Shown here: piece after piece, positions 9,507 to 18,786 of the stretch | Position numbering within the stretch: position 1 is the stretch's first letter | Layout: every line of letters begins with the position of its first letter | NCBI RefSeq assembly: GCF_009826895.1 | Contig: NZ_WUMV01000006.1 | Span: 62,001 to 126,000, forward strand | Source: Stappia sediminis | GTDB lineage: Bacteria; Pseudomonadota; Alphaproteobacteria; Rhizobiales; Stappiaceae | Reading direction: 5' to 3' | DNA: 64,000 nucleotides | Position numbers and translations under genes: made by a program | Notes under the pieces: model-generated | The model's input: only the letters and a program-made list of their open reading frames with translations | The model's database searches: none | What the model was told of the DNA's origin: nothing

Positions 9507-9914
9507 ATGTCTTATTCAATCGCCGAGATCGAGGGCATCGGCCCGGCTTATGCGGAAAAGCTGCAGGCGGTCGGCATCCGCACGACCGATGCCTATCTCG
9601 AGCGCGCCAGGGACCCGAAGGGGCGCAAGGCGCTGGCGGAAGAAACGGGTATAGACGACAAGCGCATCCTGAAATGGGCGAATATGGCCGATCTCATGCG
9701 CATCAAGGGTGTGGGCGAGGAATATTCGGAATTGCTTGAGGCAGCCGGCGTCGACACCGTGAAGGAACTCAGGAACCGGAATGCGGAGAACCTTGCGGCG
9801 AAGATGCGCGAGGTGAACGAGACGAAGAAGCTCGTCCGCCAGGTTCCAGCCGATTCGGCCGTGGCCGGCTGGGTGGAGCAGGCCAAGAAACTGCCGCCCA
9901 TGATGACCTACTGA
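9507..9914 (+). CDS. DUF4332 helix-hairpin-helix protein
   Basis: 135 residues with two helix-hairpin-helix-like motifs: EIEGIGPAYAEKLQAVGI near the N-terminus and RIKGVGEEYSELLEAAGV in the middle. This is the layout of DUF4332, whose members are thought to bind nucleic acids through these motifs, though none is well studied. A near-perfect CAGGAGG site lies 7 bases before the ATG. Two candidate terminators follow. Any link with the 129-residue protein just upstream is inferred from position only. Confidence 0.85.
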   Translation: MSYSIAEIEGIGPAYAEKLQAVGIRTTDAYLERARDPKGRKALAEETGIDDKRILKWANMADLMRIKGVGEEYSELLEAAGVDTVKELRNRNAENLAAKMREVNETKKLVRQVPADSAVAGWVEQAKKLPPMMTY

Positions 9915-9931
9915 CCAGAGCGCTTTCCACG

Positions 9932-10037
9932 AAAGCGGGATCGCTTTTTCGATAGGAATTCGCTCAAGGGTCATGGACCCATAAAATCGACGGATGGCGG
10001 AGCGATGCGGGCGGCGCGCGATCGGACCGCCCGTTTT
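9932..10037 (+). terminator. Tandem terminator-like hairpins after the DUF4332 gene
   Basis: The first hairpin is AAAGCG-GGAT-CGCTTT followed by TT (9932-9949), overlapping an alternative CGCTTTC-CAC-GAAAGCG stem (9921-9937). The second is CGGGCGG...CCGCCCG followed by TTTT (10008-10037). Both have their T-tract on the + strand. Confidence 0.6.
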
Positions 10038-10044
10038 CTCCTGC

Positions 10045-10743
10045 TCACATGTTGATCTGGCCGTAGCGCAGCGCTTCCACCACCGTATGCGTCTTGTTGG
10101 ACGCATTGAGCTTGACGCTCGCGTTTTGCAGGTGCGCATGCACGGTCCGCTGCGAAATATCGAGAAGCTCCGCAATTTCATTGGCCGTCTTGCCGAGCGC
10201 GGTAAGCTCGAGGACGCGGCGTTCGCGCGTTGAAAGTTCGCCGGGGCGCTGGTTGGAAATGCATCCCATCTCGATCAGGCGGCGGAACGCGGTCCCGCAG
10301 ACGATCGAGAGATTGGCGAGGTCGACACTGGTGCAGCGCAAGGCCCCTCCGGCGCCAAGCACAAGCGCCTGAAAGGGGTGGATTTCGCAAATCGGAACGA
10401 CCACCATCTGCGTTCCGGGGCGCGCGGCGCCGCATAGCTCGGAATGTTCGGCATCGCCCTCGGGGATATCCCAGATGAAGGGCCGGCTGCGCATGAGCCC
10501 CATCGTGAGCGCGCCGTCGTTTGCCGAAAGCGTGGCTGCCTCGATGCCGCCATTGCGCTCGTCCGGCCAGCGGAAACGCTGCACGAGGTTGTCGATCGGC
10601 CGGTTGGGCATGGGCAGCCCGGTTATGAGGATATGCGTTGCCCCGAGTCTCCGCAGATACGCCTCGACCACGTCAAGAACATGACGGCGCGTTTCAGCTT
10701 CCGTAATTGCCGATATCTTCCCCTGAATATTGATGCTTTCCAT
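10045..10743 (-). CDS. LuxR-type transcriptional regulator (solo)
   Basis: 232 residues: an N-terminal ligand-binding-like domain of about 155 residues and a C-terminal GerE/LuxR helix-turn-helix (LSTRERRVLELTALGKTANEIAELLDIS, given here in its first 28 positions as residues near 165-192, then QRTVHAHLQNASVKL). The N-terminal domain is only distantly like an autoinducer-binding domain. No luxI synthase lies nearby, so the ligand is unknown. The ATG at 10743 is preferred over an upstream start because AGGAA precedes it by 7 bases. It is transcribed alone, towards the DUF4332 gene, from a long A/T-rich upstream region. Confidence 0.85.
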   Translation of the reverse strand: MESINIQGKISAITEAETRRHVLDVVEAYLRRLGATHILITGLPMPNRPIDNLVQRFRWPDERNGGIEAATLSANDGALTMGLMRSRPFIWDIPEGDAEHSELCGAARPGTQMVVVPICEIHPFQALVLGAGGALRCTSVDLANLSIVCGTAFRRLIEMGCISNQRPGELSTRERRVLELTALGKTANEIAELLDISQRTVHAHLQNASVKLNASNKTHTVVEALRYGQINM

Positions 10744-11137
10744 GGTTAATTCCTGCCCCTGCCACAAAAGCGGCGACCGCTACCCAGCCAAACCATACGG
10801 CTATTCGAGAGAGTTGCCGTCGCCATACTGACGAAAATTCCAAAGTCAAATCTTCCAAGCGGATGATAGCCCATTAGTTTTTCTATTTCTACTTGTAAAT
10901 ATCGTTAATTACCACTCTTTCACATCTCGCCCCGGAGATTCCGCTACGAAAGGCTTTAAACGATTCGACGAAGCACCGGATCTTAGTCGGAAAATCTCCT
11001 CCCGTCCCCAACGCAAGCAAGAACAATGCGACGGCAGCCGTTCTCTGTCCTGTCGATAACCCATCCTTCATCCTCGCCATCCGCATAGCTTGCCTATCGT
11101 GAGCCCGCGCTCCTATAACCGGATCAGGAGACCGATC
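10744..11137. other. 394-base divergent intergenic region (LuxR gene / mutA)
   Basis: The stretch is A/T-rich around 10840-10920 and should hold divergent promoters for the luxR-type gene and the mutase operon. I see no convincing lux-box dyad, no terminator and no protein-coding frame with a ribosome site. Confidence 0.5.
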
Positions 11138-13129
11138 ATGGCCGAATTCGAACTGGACCTGCCGCCTGAGTTCCTGACCGCCAGCCGCGAAGACTGGCAG
11201 GCCGCCGTCGAGCGGGCGCTCAAGGGAGCGTCTTTCGAGCGGCTTCGCTCGCACACCTACGACGGATTGGTGATCGAGCCGCTTTACGGCCGGGAGCGCG
11301 ATGCCCCTGCTCTAAAGGCAAGGCAGGCGGGCCTTCCCTGGAGGGTCGTGCAGCGCGTCGATCATCCCGAATCCGGAGAAGCCAATGCGCTTCTGCTGCA
11401 GGATCTGGAAGGCGGAGCCACAGGTATCGAGCTTGTCTTTTCGTCCTCCGCGCGCGCTCGCGGCTGCGGCCTTTCCGCCGACAATGTGGAAAGGCTCGAC
11501 AAGGTGCTGGATGGCGTCCTTCTCGATCTCGCCGAGTTTCGCATCGATGCGGGCTATGAAACGACTGCGGCGCTTGCCCTCTTCCTGGCGTTGGCGGAAA
11601 GGCGCGGCGTCGCGCCTTCGGCGCTGAAGCTCGTCGGCACGTCGGACTATGTCGGCAAGCTCGCCCTCACCGGCGTTTTGCGCAATCCTCCTTCCGTGCT
11701 GCGCCCGCGCCTTGGCGATCTTGGGCATTTCGCGCGCGGCCACGGGCTCGATATGCCGGTCGTTCATTGCGACGGGCGCGTGTGGCATGACGGCGGCGCG
11801 TCGAAGGCGCAGGAGCTTGCCTATGTATTCGCAACGGCGATCCACTATCTTCGCGACCTGGATGCCTGCGGCATAGCGGCGGAAGATCTTGCGGGCATGA
11901 TCGGCTTCACGCTTGCCGCCGATACCGATCAGGTCGGCACCATCGCCAAGGCGCGCGCCGCCCGCCGGATGTGGGCGCGCCTGCTCGAGGCGAGCAACCT
12001 GCCGCAAAGGCCGATGCATCTTCACATGCAGACGTCCTGGCGGATGATGAGCCGGCGGGACCCCTGGGTAAATCTTCTGCGGACCACCATCGCGTCGTTT
12101 TCGGCCGGCATCGGCGGCGCCGACAGCGTCACCGCACTGCCCTTTTCCTCCGCACTTGGATTGCCGGACGCCTTCGCAAGGCGGATTGCCCGCAACACCC
12201 AGTCGATCCTGCTTGAGGAATCGAACCTTCACCGGGTCTGCGACCCGAGCGCGGGGTCCGGCGCCATCGAGGCGCGCACCTCAGACCTTGCAGAAGCCGC
12301 GTGGCGCCTCATGCAGGATATCGAGCGCGGCGGCGGCATCGTCGAAGCGCTCAGGTCCGGCAAGGCGCAAGGGGCGATCGGCGAGGTGCGCGATGCGCGC
12401 GCGCGCGACATCGCGACCCGGCGCTACCGCATCACCGGCACGAGTGCCTTCCCGGATATCCACGAAAAGCCCGTTTCCGTGCTCGCCGCCAGGCCCGATG
12501 ACGTAAGCGAGGCGGGCCAGCACGTGGAACTTCGCGCACCCGGCAAGGGCGAACTCATGCGGGCCTTGCTCGACGCCGCGCGCAAGGGCGCTTCGCTTGC
12601 GGATATTCTTGTCTCGCGCAAGCGCGGCGAGGCCGTCACTGCCGAAGCGATTCTCCCTCACCGGGATGCGGAACCGTTCGAGGCGCTGCGCGACGCGGCT
12701 GACGAGGCGAAAGTACGGCCCGCCGTGTTCCTTGCGACGCTTGGCCGCCTGTCCGAGTTCACGGCGCGCGCCACCTGGGCCAAGAACTTCTTCGAGGTCG
12801 GCGGCATCGAAGCGCAAGGCTCGGAACAGTACGACGATATCGCCGCCGCCGTCGCCGCATGGAAGGCGGCCGGTTCTCCCCTCGTCTGCCTTTGCTCCTC
12901 GGATCGCACCTATGAGACACTCGCCGAAGAAGCCGTGAAGGCGTTCCGCGAGGCTGGCGCGGGAAAGGTCTACATGGCGGGCCGCCCCGGTGAATCGGAG
13001 CGCCGCAAGGCGCTTTCGAATGCCGGCGTGGAGACGTTCCTTTATGAAGGCTGCGATGCGCTCGCCCTGCTGCGCGCAGCCCATGAACACCTCGGCCTTG
13101 GCCCCGCGGCCAGCCGCAAGGACGCTTGA
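11138..13129 (+). CDS. mutA: Methylmalonyl-CoA mutase, small (beta) subunit
   Basis: Non-catalytic partner of the B12-dependent mutase that converts (R)-methylmalonyl-CoA to succinyl-CoA, the last step of propionyl-CoA use. 663 residues: a degenerate TIM-barrel domain (with RRMWARL, FSAGIGGADSV and GLPDAFARRIARNTQ blocks) and a C-terminal B12-like domain. In that domain the cobalamin-ligating DxHxxG is absent (SPLVCLCSSDRTYE in its place), as expected for the small subunit. The start is set by AGGAG 7 bases upstream. The large-subunit gene follows 12 bases downstream. Confidence 0.93.
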   Translation: MAEFELDLPPEFLTASREDWQAAVERALKGASFERLRSHTYDGLVIEPLYGRERDAPALKARQAGLPWRVVQRVDHPESGEANALLLQDLEGGATGIELVFSSSARARGCGLSADNVERLDKVLDGVLLDLAEFRIDAGYETTAALALFLALAERRGVAPSALKLVGTSDYVGKLALTGVLRNPPSVLRPRLGDLGHFARGHGLDMPVVHCDGRVWHDGGASKAQELAYVFATAIHYLRDLDACGIAAEDLAGMIGFTLAADTDQVGTIAKARAARRMWARLLEASNLPQRPMHLHMQTSWRMMSRRDPWVNLLRTTIASFSAGIGGADSVTALPFSSALGLPDAFARRIARNTQSILLEESNLHRVCDPSAGSGAIEARTSDLAEAAWRLMQDIERGGGIVEALRSGKAQGAIGEVRDARARDIATRRYRITGTSAFPDIHEKPVSVLAARPDDVSEAGQHVELRAPGKGELMRALLDAARKGASLADILVSRKRGEAVTAEAILPHRDAEPFEALRDAADEAKVRPAVFLATLGRLSEFTARATWAKNFFEVGGIEAQGSEQYDDIAAAVAAWKAAGSPLVCLCSSDRTYETLAEEAVKAFREAGAGKVYMAGRPGESERRKALSNAGVETFLYEGCDALALLRAAHEHLGLGPAASRKDA

Positions 13130-13141
13130 GAGGAAGGGTAG

Positions 13142-15304
13142 ATGAGCCGTATCCCGGACTTCTCGAAGATCGATTTCAAACCTGCCGGAGAACGTGCCGT
13201 GGCTGGCGATGCCGCGCCGTGGGAAACGCCGGAAGGGATCACGGTCAAGCCCGTCTACGGCGGGGAGGACACGGCTGCTCTTGCCCATATCGACACATGG
13301 CCCGGCCTGCCGCCGTTCCTGCGCGGTCCTTATCCGACCATGTACGTCCAGCAGCCCTGGACGGTGCGCCAGTACGCCGGATTTTCGACGGCTGAGGATT
13401 CCAACGCCTTTTACCGGCGCAATCTCGCGGCAGGCCAGAAGGGGCTATCGGTCGCCTTCGACCTTGCCACCCACCGCGGCTATGACAGCGACCATCCGCG
13501 CGTTGCGGGCGACGTCGGCATGGCCGGAGTCGCAATCGATTCCATCTTCGACATGCGCACGCTTTTTTCGGGCATTCCGCTCGACAGGATGAGCGTGTCG
13601 ATGACCATGAACGGCGCTGTCCTGCCCGTCATGGCGCTTTATATCGCGGCGGCCGAAGAACAGGGCGTTTCGCAGGAACAGCTTTCCGGGACCATCCAGA
13701 ACGACATCCTCAAGGAGTTCATGGTCCGAAACACCTACATCTATCCGCCGCAGCCTTCGATGCGGATCATCTCCGACATTTTCGCCTACACCTCCTCGCA
13801 TATGCCGAAGTTCAATTCGATCTCGATCTCCGGCTATCACATGCAGGAAGCGGGCGCGACGGCGGACCTTGAGCTTGCCTACACCATTGCCGACGGCATC
13901 GAATACGCGCGCGCCGGTGTCGCGGCCGGCCTCGGGATCGATGCCTTCGCCCCCCGCCTGTCCTTCTTCTGGGCGATTGGCATGAACTTCTTCATGGAGG
14001 TGGCGAAGCTTCGCGCCGCGCGCCTCATCTGGGCGAAGCTCATGAAGGAGAATTTTGCGCCGGAGAACGCAAAGTCGCTGTCGCTGCGCACGCACTCGCA
14101 AACCTCCGGCTGGTCGCTGACCGCGCAGGACGTTTACAACAACGTCGCCAGAACCTGCGTGGAAGCCATGGCGGCAACCCAGGGCCACACCCAGTCGCTG
14201 CACACCAACGCGCTTGACGAGGCGCTTGCCCTGCCTAGCGATTTTTCCGCCCGCATTGCCCGCAACACGCAGCTTTTCCTGCAGCAGGAATCGGAGACGA
14301 CGAAGACGATCGATATCTGGGGCGGCTCGCACTATGTAGAGCGGCTGACCGCCGACCTCGCCGAAAAGGCGCTCGCCCATATCGCCGAGGTCGAGGGGCT
14401 CGGCGGCATGGCGAAAGCGATCGAGAAGGGCGTGCCGAAGCTTCGCATCGAGGAGGCCGCCGCCAAGACCCAGGCGCGCATCGACGGCGGTTCGCAGACG
14501 GTCGTCGGCGTCAACAGGTACCGGCCCGAGACCGAAGACATGATCGACGTCCTGAAAGTCGACAATGCCGAGGTTCGCGCAAGGCAGATCGAAAAGCTTC
14601 AAAGTCTCAAGGCGGAGCGAGACGAGAAAGAGACGCAAGCCGCGCTCGATGCGCTTCGCCAGGGTGCCGCGTCGAACGGCAACCTGCTCGACCTCAGCAT
14701 CAAGGCGGCGCGCGCGAAGGCGACCGTCGGCGAGATCAGCCAGGCGATGGAAGACGTCTTCGGGCGTCACAAGGCCGAGATCAAGACGATCTCCGGCGTC
14801 TACAAGCGGGAGGCCGGCACCATGTCCGACCAGATCGCCAGGCTTCACAAGCTTGTCGAGACCTTTGAGGAAAACGAAGGCCGCAGGCCCCGCATCCTTG
14901 TCGCCAAAATGGGACAGGACGGTCACGACCGCGGCCAGAAGGTGATCGCCTCGGCCTTCGCCGACCTCGGCTTCGACGTCGACATCGGCCCGCTTTTCGC
15001 GACGCCTGAGGAGGCCGCCCGCCAGGCGGTCGAAAACGACGTTCACATCGTCGGCGTGTCGTCGCTCGCCGCCGGTCACCTCACCCTCGTTCCGGCGTTG
15101 AAGAAGGCTCTGGAGGATCAAGGCCGCGGGGATATCATGATCGTCGTCGGTGGGGTTATCCCCCCTCAGGATTTCGATGCGCTGCACAAGGCAGGCGCAT
15201 CGGCTATCTTCCCGCCCGGCACCGTGATCGCCAAGGCGGCGGAGGACCTGATCGCCGAACTCAACCGCACTCTCGGACATGACCCTGCGGAAGCCGCGGA
15301 GTAA
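13142..15304 (+). CDS. mutB: Methylmalonyl-CoA mutase, large (alpha) catalytic subunit
   Basis: 720 residues. The N-terminal TIM barrel binds the CoA ester, with [18 protein letters not shown], the active-site neighbourhood [10 protein letters not shown], and [11 protein letters not shown]. The C-terminal cobalamin-binding domain has the intact DGHDRG motif and a GVSSLAAGH loop, so His ligation of B12 is possible. The enzyme isomerises methylmalonyl-CoA and succinyl-CoA. A GAGGAAGG site precedes the ATG, and the gene is co-transcribed with mutA. The GTPase chaperone MeaB is encoded about 2 kb further on. A very strong terminator closes the unit. Confidence 0.97.
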   Translation: MSRIPDFSKIDFKPAGERAVAGDAAPWETPEGITVKPVYGGEDTAALAHIDTWPGLPPFLRGPYPTMYVQQPWTVRQYAGFSTAEDSNAFYRRNLAAGQKGLSVAFDLATHRGYDSDHPRVAGDVGMAGVAIDSIFDMRTLFSGIPLDRMSVSMTMNGAVLPVMALYIAAAEEQGVSQEQLSGTIQNDILKEFMVRNTYIYPPQPSMRIISDIFAYTSSHMPKFNSISISGYHMQEAGATADLELAYTIADGIEYARAGVAAGLGIDAFAPRLSFFWAIGMNFFMEVAKLRAARLIWAKLMKENFAPENAKSLSLRTHSQTSGWSLTAQDVYNNVARTCVEAMAATQGHTQSLHTNALDEALALPSDFSARIARNTQLFLQQESETTKTIDIWGGSHYVERLTADLAEKALAHIAEVEGLGGMAKAIEKGVPKLRIEEAAAKTQARIDGGSQTVVGVNRYRPETEDMIDVLKVDNAEVRARQIEKLQSLKAERDEKETQAALDALRQGAASNGNLLDLSIKAARAKATVGEISQAMEDVFGRHKAEIKTISGVYKREAGTMSDQIARLHKLVETFEENEGRRPRILVAKMGQDGHDRGQKVIASAFADLGFDVDIGPLFATPEEAARQAVENDVHIVGVSSLAAGHLTLVPALKKALEDQGRGDIMIVVGGVIPPQDFDALHKAGASAIFPPGTVIAKAAEDLIAELNRTLGHDPAEAAE

Positions 15305-15320
15305 TTCGATCGGACAAAAA

Positions 15321-15352
15321 AAGCGGCCGTGGAGTTCGCTCCACGGCCGCTT
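15321..15352. terminator. Strong terminator after mutAB
   Basis: A perfect 14-bp stem, AAGCGGCCGTGGAG / CTCCACGGCCGCTT, around a TTCG tetraloop, flanked by an A-run upstream and TTT downstream. It lies between convergent genes and could serve both strands. Confidence 0.9.
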
Positions 15353-15435
15353 TCGCATTCTGAGTTACCTTTTTCGGCAGCTTTGGAAGCCGGTTTGCCG
15401 CGTTTGGAATTACCCTCGCCGCCTGCCGGCACCTG

Positions 15436-16437
15436 TCAGAAGCGGTATTTCGCCTCCGCGATCAGGCCGTAGCGTTCGCTCGTCACTTCTGTTTTGGAGG
15501 ACTTCAAAAGCGGAAATACCGTCGAGGCGGCATAGGTCGTCGGCACTTCTCCGCTGTTGAACCACCAGTATCGCCCGCCGGCACCGATGGTAAAATTCTC
15601 CGTCACGTCGTAGGTCAGTATCCCTTCGGCCTGAAAACCATAGGCGCCCGTACCGTCACTCACGACATTTGGCGCAGGCCCGAGGGCCGGCGCCTGGTAT
15701 ATAATGGTGGCTTCCGCATCGTAATACCCGGCCGGTATGGCCACGGCTTCCCCTTGGAAGTAAAATCCGTTTCCAATGTCTGCATCGACACCAAGGCCCA
15801 GTCGAAAAAGGTGCCAATTCGCATCGATATCATAGGCTTTTCTTGAATCGGGGTAGGGTGAGCATTTCGAAACGCCCTGTTGAACGGGATTGCACCTCAG
15901 TCCGTCTGCCACGTAGTTCTCGTTGACGTATTGATACCCGGCGAAGGCCGTCGTTTTCACGCGCCCTCCCCAGAAATCTCCCCAATGCACGCCTGCATCG
16001 ATATTGGCGTAGCTGATCGTCCCGTCACCGCCATCCGATGAGCTGTCCTAGATCGACTGACTCGTAAAGGAATCGTAGTCGACCTCGCGAAAATCACCGC
16101 CCGTAAGCACCCCCAATGCCGCGGCACCTTTCAGGAAAGCCCCGGAATCGTCGTCCTGAAGCGTGAAAAACACTTCCGCCGACGCGGAATCGGACTGGGT
16201 GAAATCATAATCTGCCAGGGTCGCCCCGGCCCCGCTTTTCAGTTTTTGCCTCAGTTCGGAGCGGCTGATCCACGTCCTCACGCCGATGCTTCCCCTCAGC
16301 GCCGTCGTTTCTTCAAGGAACAGCTCCCGTTCCTGGCCCAGGACCGGCAGACCTCTCAAATCATCGGCTGCCCTGGTTTCTCCGGTGTGTGCAATTACGG
16401 CCAGCGCTAGGCCGGAGATATGAACGATGGGTCTCAT
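15436..16437 (-). pseudogene. Outer-membrane beta-barrel protein gene interrupted by an in-frame amber codon
   Basis: An ATG at 16437 (AGGGG 7 bases upstream) opens a frame with a signal peptide (MRPIVHISGLALAVIAHTGETRA). It runs to a TAG at 16048-16050, after about 129 codons. The same frame then continues without a shift for 203 more codons to 15436, ending in YGLIAEAKYRF, a terminal aromatic typical of barrels. Joined, the roughly 332-codon protein resembles the alphaproteobacterial outer-membrane barrels with GGRYWWF and AFAGYQYVNE blocks. Restoring CAG (Gln) at the stop needs one transition. The cause could be a real nonsense mutation, amber read-through or a sequencing error. No specific function is assigned. 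Confidence 0.72.
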
Positions 16438-16509
16438 GGATTGCCCCTTGGAAACCAATTGAGGTTGCAACTTAAGAGTGATTTTGCCTGATCATTTCTT
16501 GTTAAGGTT

Positions 16510-16534
16510 AATGCAATGTAAATGCGATTGCATT
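16510..16534. promoter_or_regulatory. Inverted repeat upstream of the barrel gene
   Basis: AATGCAAT, 9 bases, ATTGCATT: an 8-bp perfect inverted repeat in an A/T-rich stretch between the divergent barrel gene and lipoprotein gene. It has operator-like geometry. The binding protein is unknown. Confidence 0.35.
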
Positions 16535-16658
16535 TATTCAATCAGTAGTAGTTCTTTTGCTGATTTCTACACCTGACCCTTGTTGAAGGCCACTTCCCCT
16601 ACGAATGCACCTTTGCTATTCGGTGCGGGAAATTGAACGAACGGTCAAAGGACGATTC

Positions 16659-17246
16659 ATGCGCCGCACTGCCGCCGCTCTTGTGCTCATGCTCGCATTC
16701 GCGACTGCATCCTGTTCCTCCGCATTCGATGATGGCCCGGTACTTTCCTCGCGAAATCAAGGCGCGACCCTTGTGGAGATTTCGCGCGAGAGCGTGGGCG
16801 GCATCGACGGATCGACCGCTTATTCGGCGCGGGCGATCGAGGCTGCCCTGCCCGGCTTTACGACCGAAGGCCTGCAGTCGGCCACCGAAACGAACACCGA
16901 ATGGGTGACCGGAGCATTCGATGCGGAAGGCTTTCAGATCCTTCAGGTCTACAAGGGAAGTAACGGAAAGATACGTGAGGTTCACGGTGTCAGTGACCGG
17001 CTGAAGGGCCCGAACGGCGAGCGGATCGGCATGAGTTTCGCCCAGTCCGGCATCAGCCGTTCGAATTGCCGCGTCGGGCGCGACCTGTGGCGGGGGATGG
17101 CGATCTGCCCGGCTCGCGGGGCGGAGAATGTCAGCCTGCTCTTTGCCATTTCGCAATACGACGGGCCTTACGACAGGCTTGCGCCGAACTCCGAACTCAA
17201 GCAGGCGGAACTTCAGCGCATCGTCTGGACACCGCCTGGAAATTGA
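16659..17246 (+). CDS. Putative lipoprotein, DUF1131-like (RpoE-regulated lipoprotein family)
   Basis: 195 residues with an N-terminal MRR, a hydrophobic stretch (ALVLMLAFATA) and a Cys after it (TASCSS). This looks like a lipoprotein signal, although Thr at -3 is not the ideal lipobox residue. The mature part contains AIEAALPGF, a VSDR...G.RIGMSFAQSG block, and CRVGRDLWRGMAICPARG, ending LQRIVWTPP. This pattern recalls DUF1131 proteins such as E. coli YfeY, whose function is unknown. The assignment is by remembered resemblance. The ATG at 16659 follows AAAGGA. It lies 79 bases before meaB and may share its transcript. Confidence 0.68.
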   Translation: MRRTAAALVLMLAFATASCSSAFDDGPVLSSRNQGATLVEISRESVGGIDGSTAYSARAIEAALPGFTTEGLQSATETNTEWVTGAFDAEGFQILQVYKGSNGKIREVHGVSDRLKGPNGERIGMSFAQSGISRSNCRVGRDLWRGMAICPARGAENVSLLFAISQYDGPYDRLAPNSELKQAELQRIVWTPPGN

Positions 17247-17325
17247 ATTTGCCCCTGCGTCTCCAATAATCATTTCCGCGAATGGCAACGGTGACCCGGC
17301 CCGCATTTTCCGATAATCGATAGGC

Positions 17326-18336
17326 ATGATGCCGAATCCGACCGCCAGCCGCCGCGATATCGATATCGAAGCTCTTGCCGAAAAGCTCCGGCAGGGAGAC
17401 AGGGCGTCCCTTGCCCGGGCCATCACCCTGGTCGAATCGCGCAAGGAGGCGCATCGGGCAAAGGCGCGCGAGCTTTTGCAGCTCCTCCTTCCCGAAACGG
17501 GAAACGCGCTGCGTGTCGGCATTACGGGCGTTCCGGGTGTGGGAAAATCGACCACGATAGACACGCTCGGCTCCAATCTGACGGCGGCGGGACACAAGAT
17601 CGCGGTACTTGCCGTCGATCCGTCCTCGACGCGCACGGGCGGCTCCATCCTTGGCGACAAGACCCGCATGGCCCGTCTTTCGGTCGATGAGAACGCCTTC
17701 ATCCGCCCCTCCCCGTCCTCCGGCACGCTTGGCGGCGTCGCCTCGAAAACGCGCGAAACCATGCTTTTGTGCGAGGCTGCCGGCTTCGATGTAATCCTTG
17801 TCGAAACCGTCGGTATCGGCCAGTCGGAGACGACGGTCGCCGATATGGTCGATTTCTTTCTCGTGCTCATGCTCCCCGGTGCGGGCGACGAACTGCAGGG
17901 CATCAAGAAGGGCGTTCTGGAAATCGCCGACATGATCGCGGTCAACAAGGCAGAGGGCGAGGGCGAGATCCGCGCCCGGTCGGCGGCAGCGGACTATCGC
18001 GGTGCTCTTCATATTCTGGCCCCACGGTCTCCGACATGGTCGCCCCCGGTGATCACCGTCTCGGGCCTTGCCAACCAGGGCCTGGACGAGCTTTGGGAAA
18101 AGATCGAGCTATACCGCGACAAGATGACCGCGAGCGGCGAATTGCAGGAAAAGCGCGCCCGCCAGCAAGTGGCCTGGATGTGGTCGATGTTGGAGGAGCG
18201 CCTTCTCGAAGCGCTCAAATCCCACCCTGAGGTCAAGGCACGGCTGGGATCGATCGAGACGGCGGTGGCCAAGGGCGATCTTGCGGCCTCCGTCGCCGTT
18301 GAAGAACTATCCGCGCTTTTCGGCCTGAAGACCTGA
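17326..18336 (+). CDS. meaB: Methylmalonyl-CoA mutase-associated GTPase
   Basis: A 336-residue SIMIBI-class GTPase that protects and reloads the B12 cofactor of methylmalonyl-CoA mutase. Walker A is GVPGVGKST near residue 70. The Mg/switch region VDPSSTRTGGSILGDKTRM, VETVGIGQSE (switch II) and VNKAEGEGE (NKxD-type specificity motif, here NKAE) follow. A C-terminal dimerisation arm is present. The two adjacent ATG codons leave a one-residue ambiguity in the start. Its place about 2 kb from mutAB agrees with the role. Confidence 0.94.
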   Translation: MMPNPTASRRDIDIEALAEKLRQGDRASLARAITLVESRKEAHRAKARELLQLLLPETGNALRVGITGVPGVGKSTTIDTLGSNLTAAGHKIAVLAVDPSSTRTGGSILGDKTRMARLSVDENAFIRPSPSSGTLGGVASKTRETMLLCEAAGFDVILVETVGIGQSETTVADMVDFFLVLMLPGAGDELQGIKKGVLEIADMIAVNKAEGEGEIRARSAAADYRGALHILAPRSPTWSPPVITVSGLANQGLDELWEKIELYRDKMTASGELQEKRARQQVAWMWSMLEERLLEALKSHPEVKARLGSIETAVAKGDLAASVAVEELSALFGLKT

Positions 18337-18344
18337 GTCCCTGT

Positions 18345-18626
18345 TCAAGCGCTTGTTTTCCCGGACAATTCGTCCTTGTGCTCTTTCATGAAGTGCCGCA
18401 GGACCGCCAGAAGATCCTTGGCATGAGCCTTGTCGCCCCTTGCCATGGCCTCGCGGATATCGTCCTCGATCATCTGCCTGATTTTCTGCGGCCCCTTCTT
18501 GCGGTGCAGGAGATAGGTGCCAAGCGCCGCCGCAACGACCTCGGGAATGTGCTCATGCTCGGCCAGCGCCAGAATTTCAGCCTCGTCCAGGCCGCTCATG
18601 GCGATGCAGTCTTCGATGCTGATCAT
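18345..18626 (-). CDS. Small hypothetical protein, predicted all-helical
   Basis: 93 residues, not recognised. It begins MISIEDCIAMSGLDEAEILALAEHE and is rich in Ala, Glu, Lys and His, with a predicted all-helical profile and no membrane segment or metal motif beyond scattered His. A very strong GGAGGGGG ribosome site lies about 7 bases before the ATG, so it is very likely translated. It converges on meaB with 8 bases between the stops. No function is proposed. Confidence 0.75.
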   Translation of the reverse strand: MISIEDCIAMSGLDEAEILALAEHEHIPEVVAAALGTYLLHRKKGPQKIRQMIEDDIREAMARGDKAHAKDLLAVLRHFMKEHKDELSGKTSA

Positions 18627-18786
18627 GGGCGTCCCCCTCCGCTATTTCCGTAACGTAAATTTAGCCGGCACGGCGACCGTAACCATGACACGGATCAAGT
18701 TGGACGGGGATATGTTTCGAAGTGGGACATGATTTTCGGCATGGCTCTTGCGACGAAAGGGTCGATCGACCACCGCCGAGGGCCAC

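Noticed and set aside
13445-15358. 637-codon open frame on the minus strand opposite the large mutase subunit
   Set aside because: It lies wholly antisense to a clear methylmalonyl-CoA mutase gene, has no ribosome site or recognisable domain, and such long frames are expected opposite GC-rich genes with G/C third positions.
16599-17948. 449-codon minus-strand frame across the lipoprotein gene and meaB
   Set aside because: It overlaps two supported genes antisense and shows Ser/Arg/Pro-biased, domain-free sequence.
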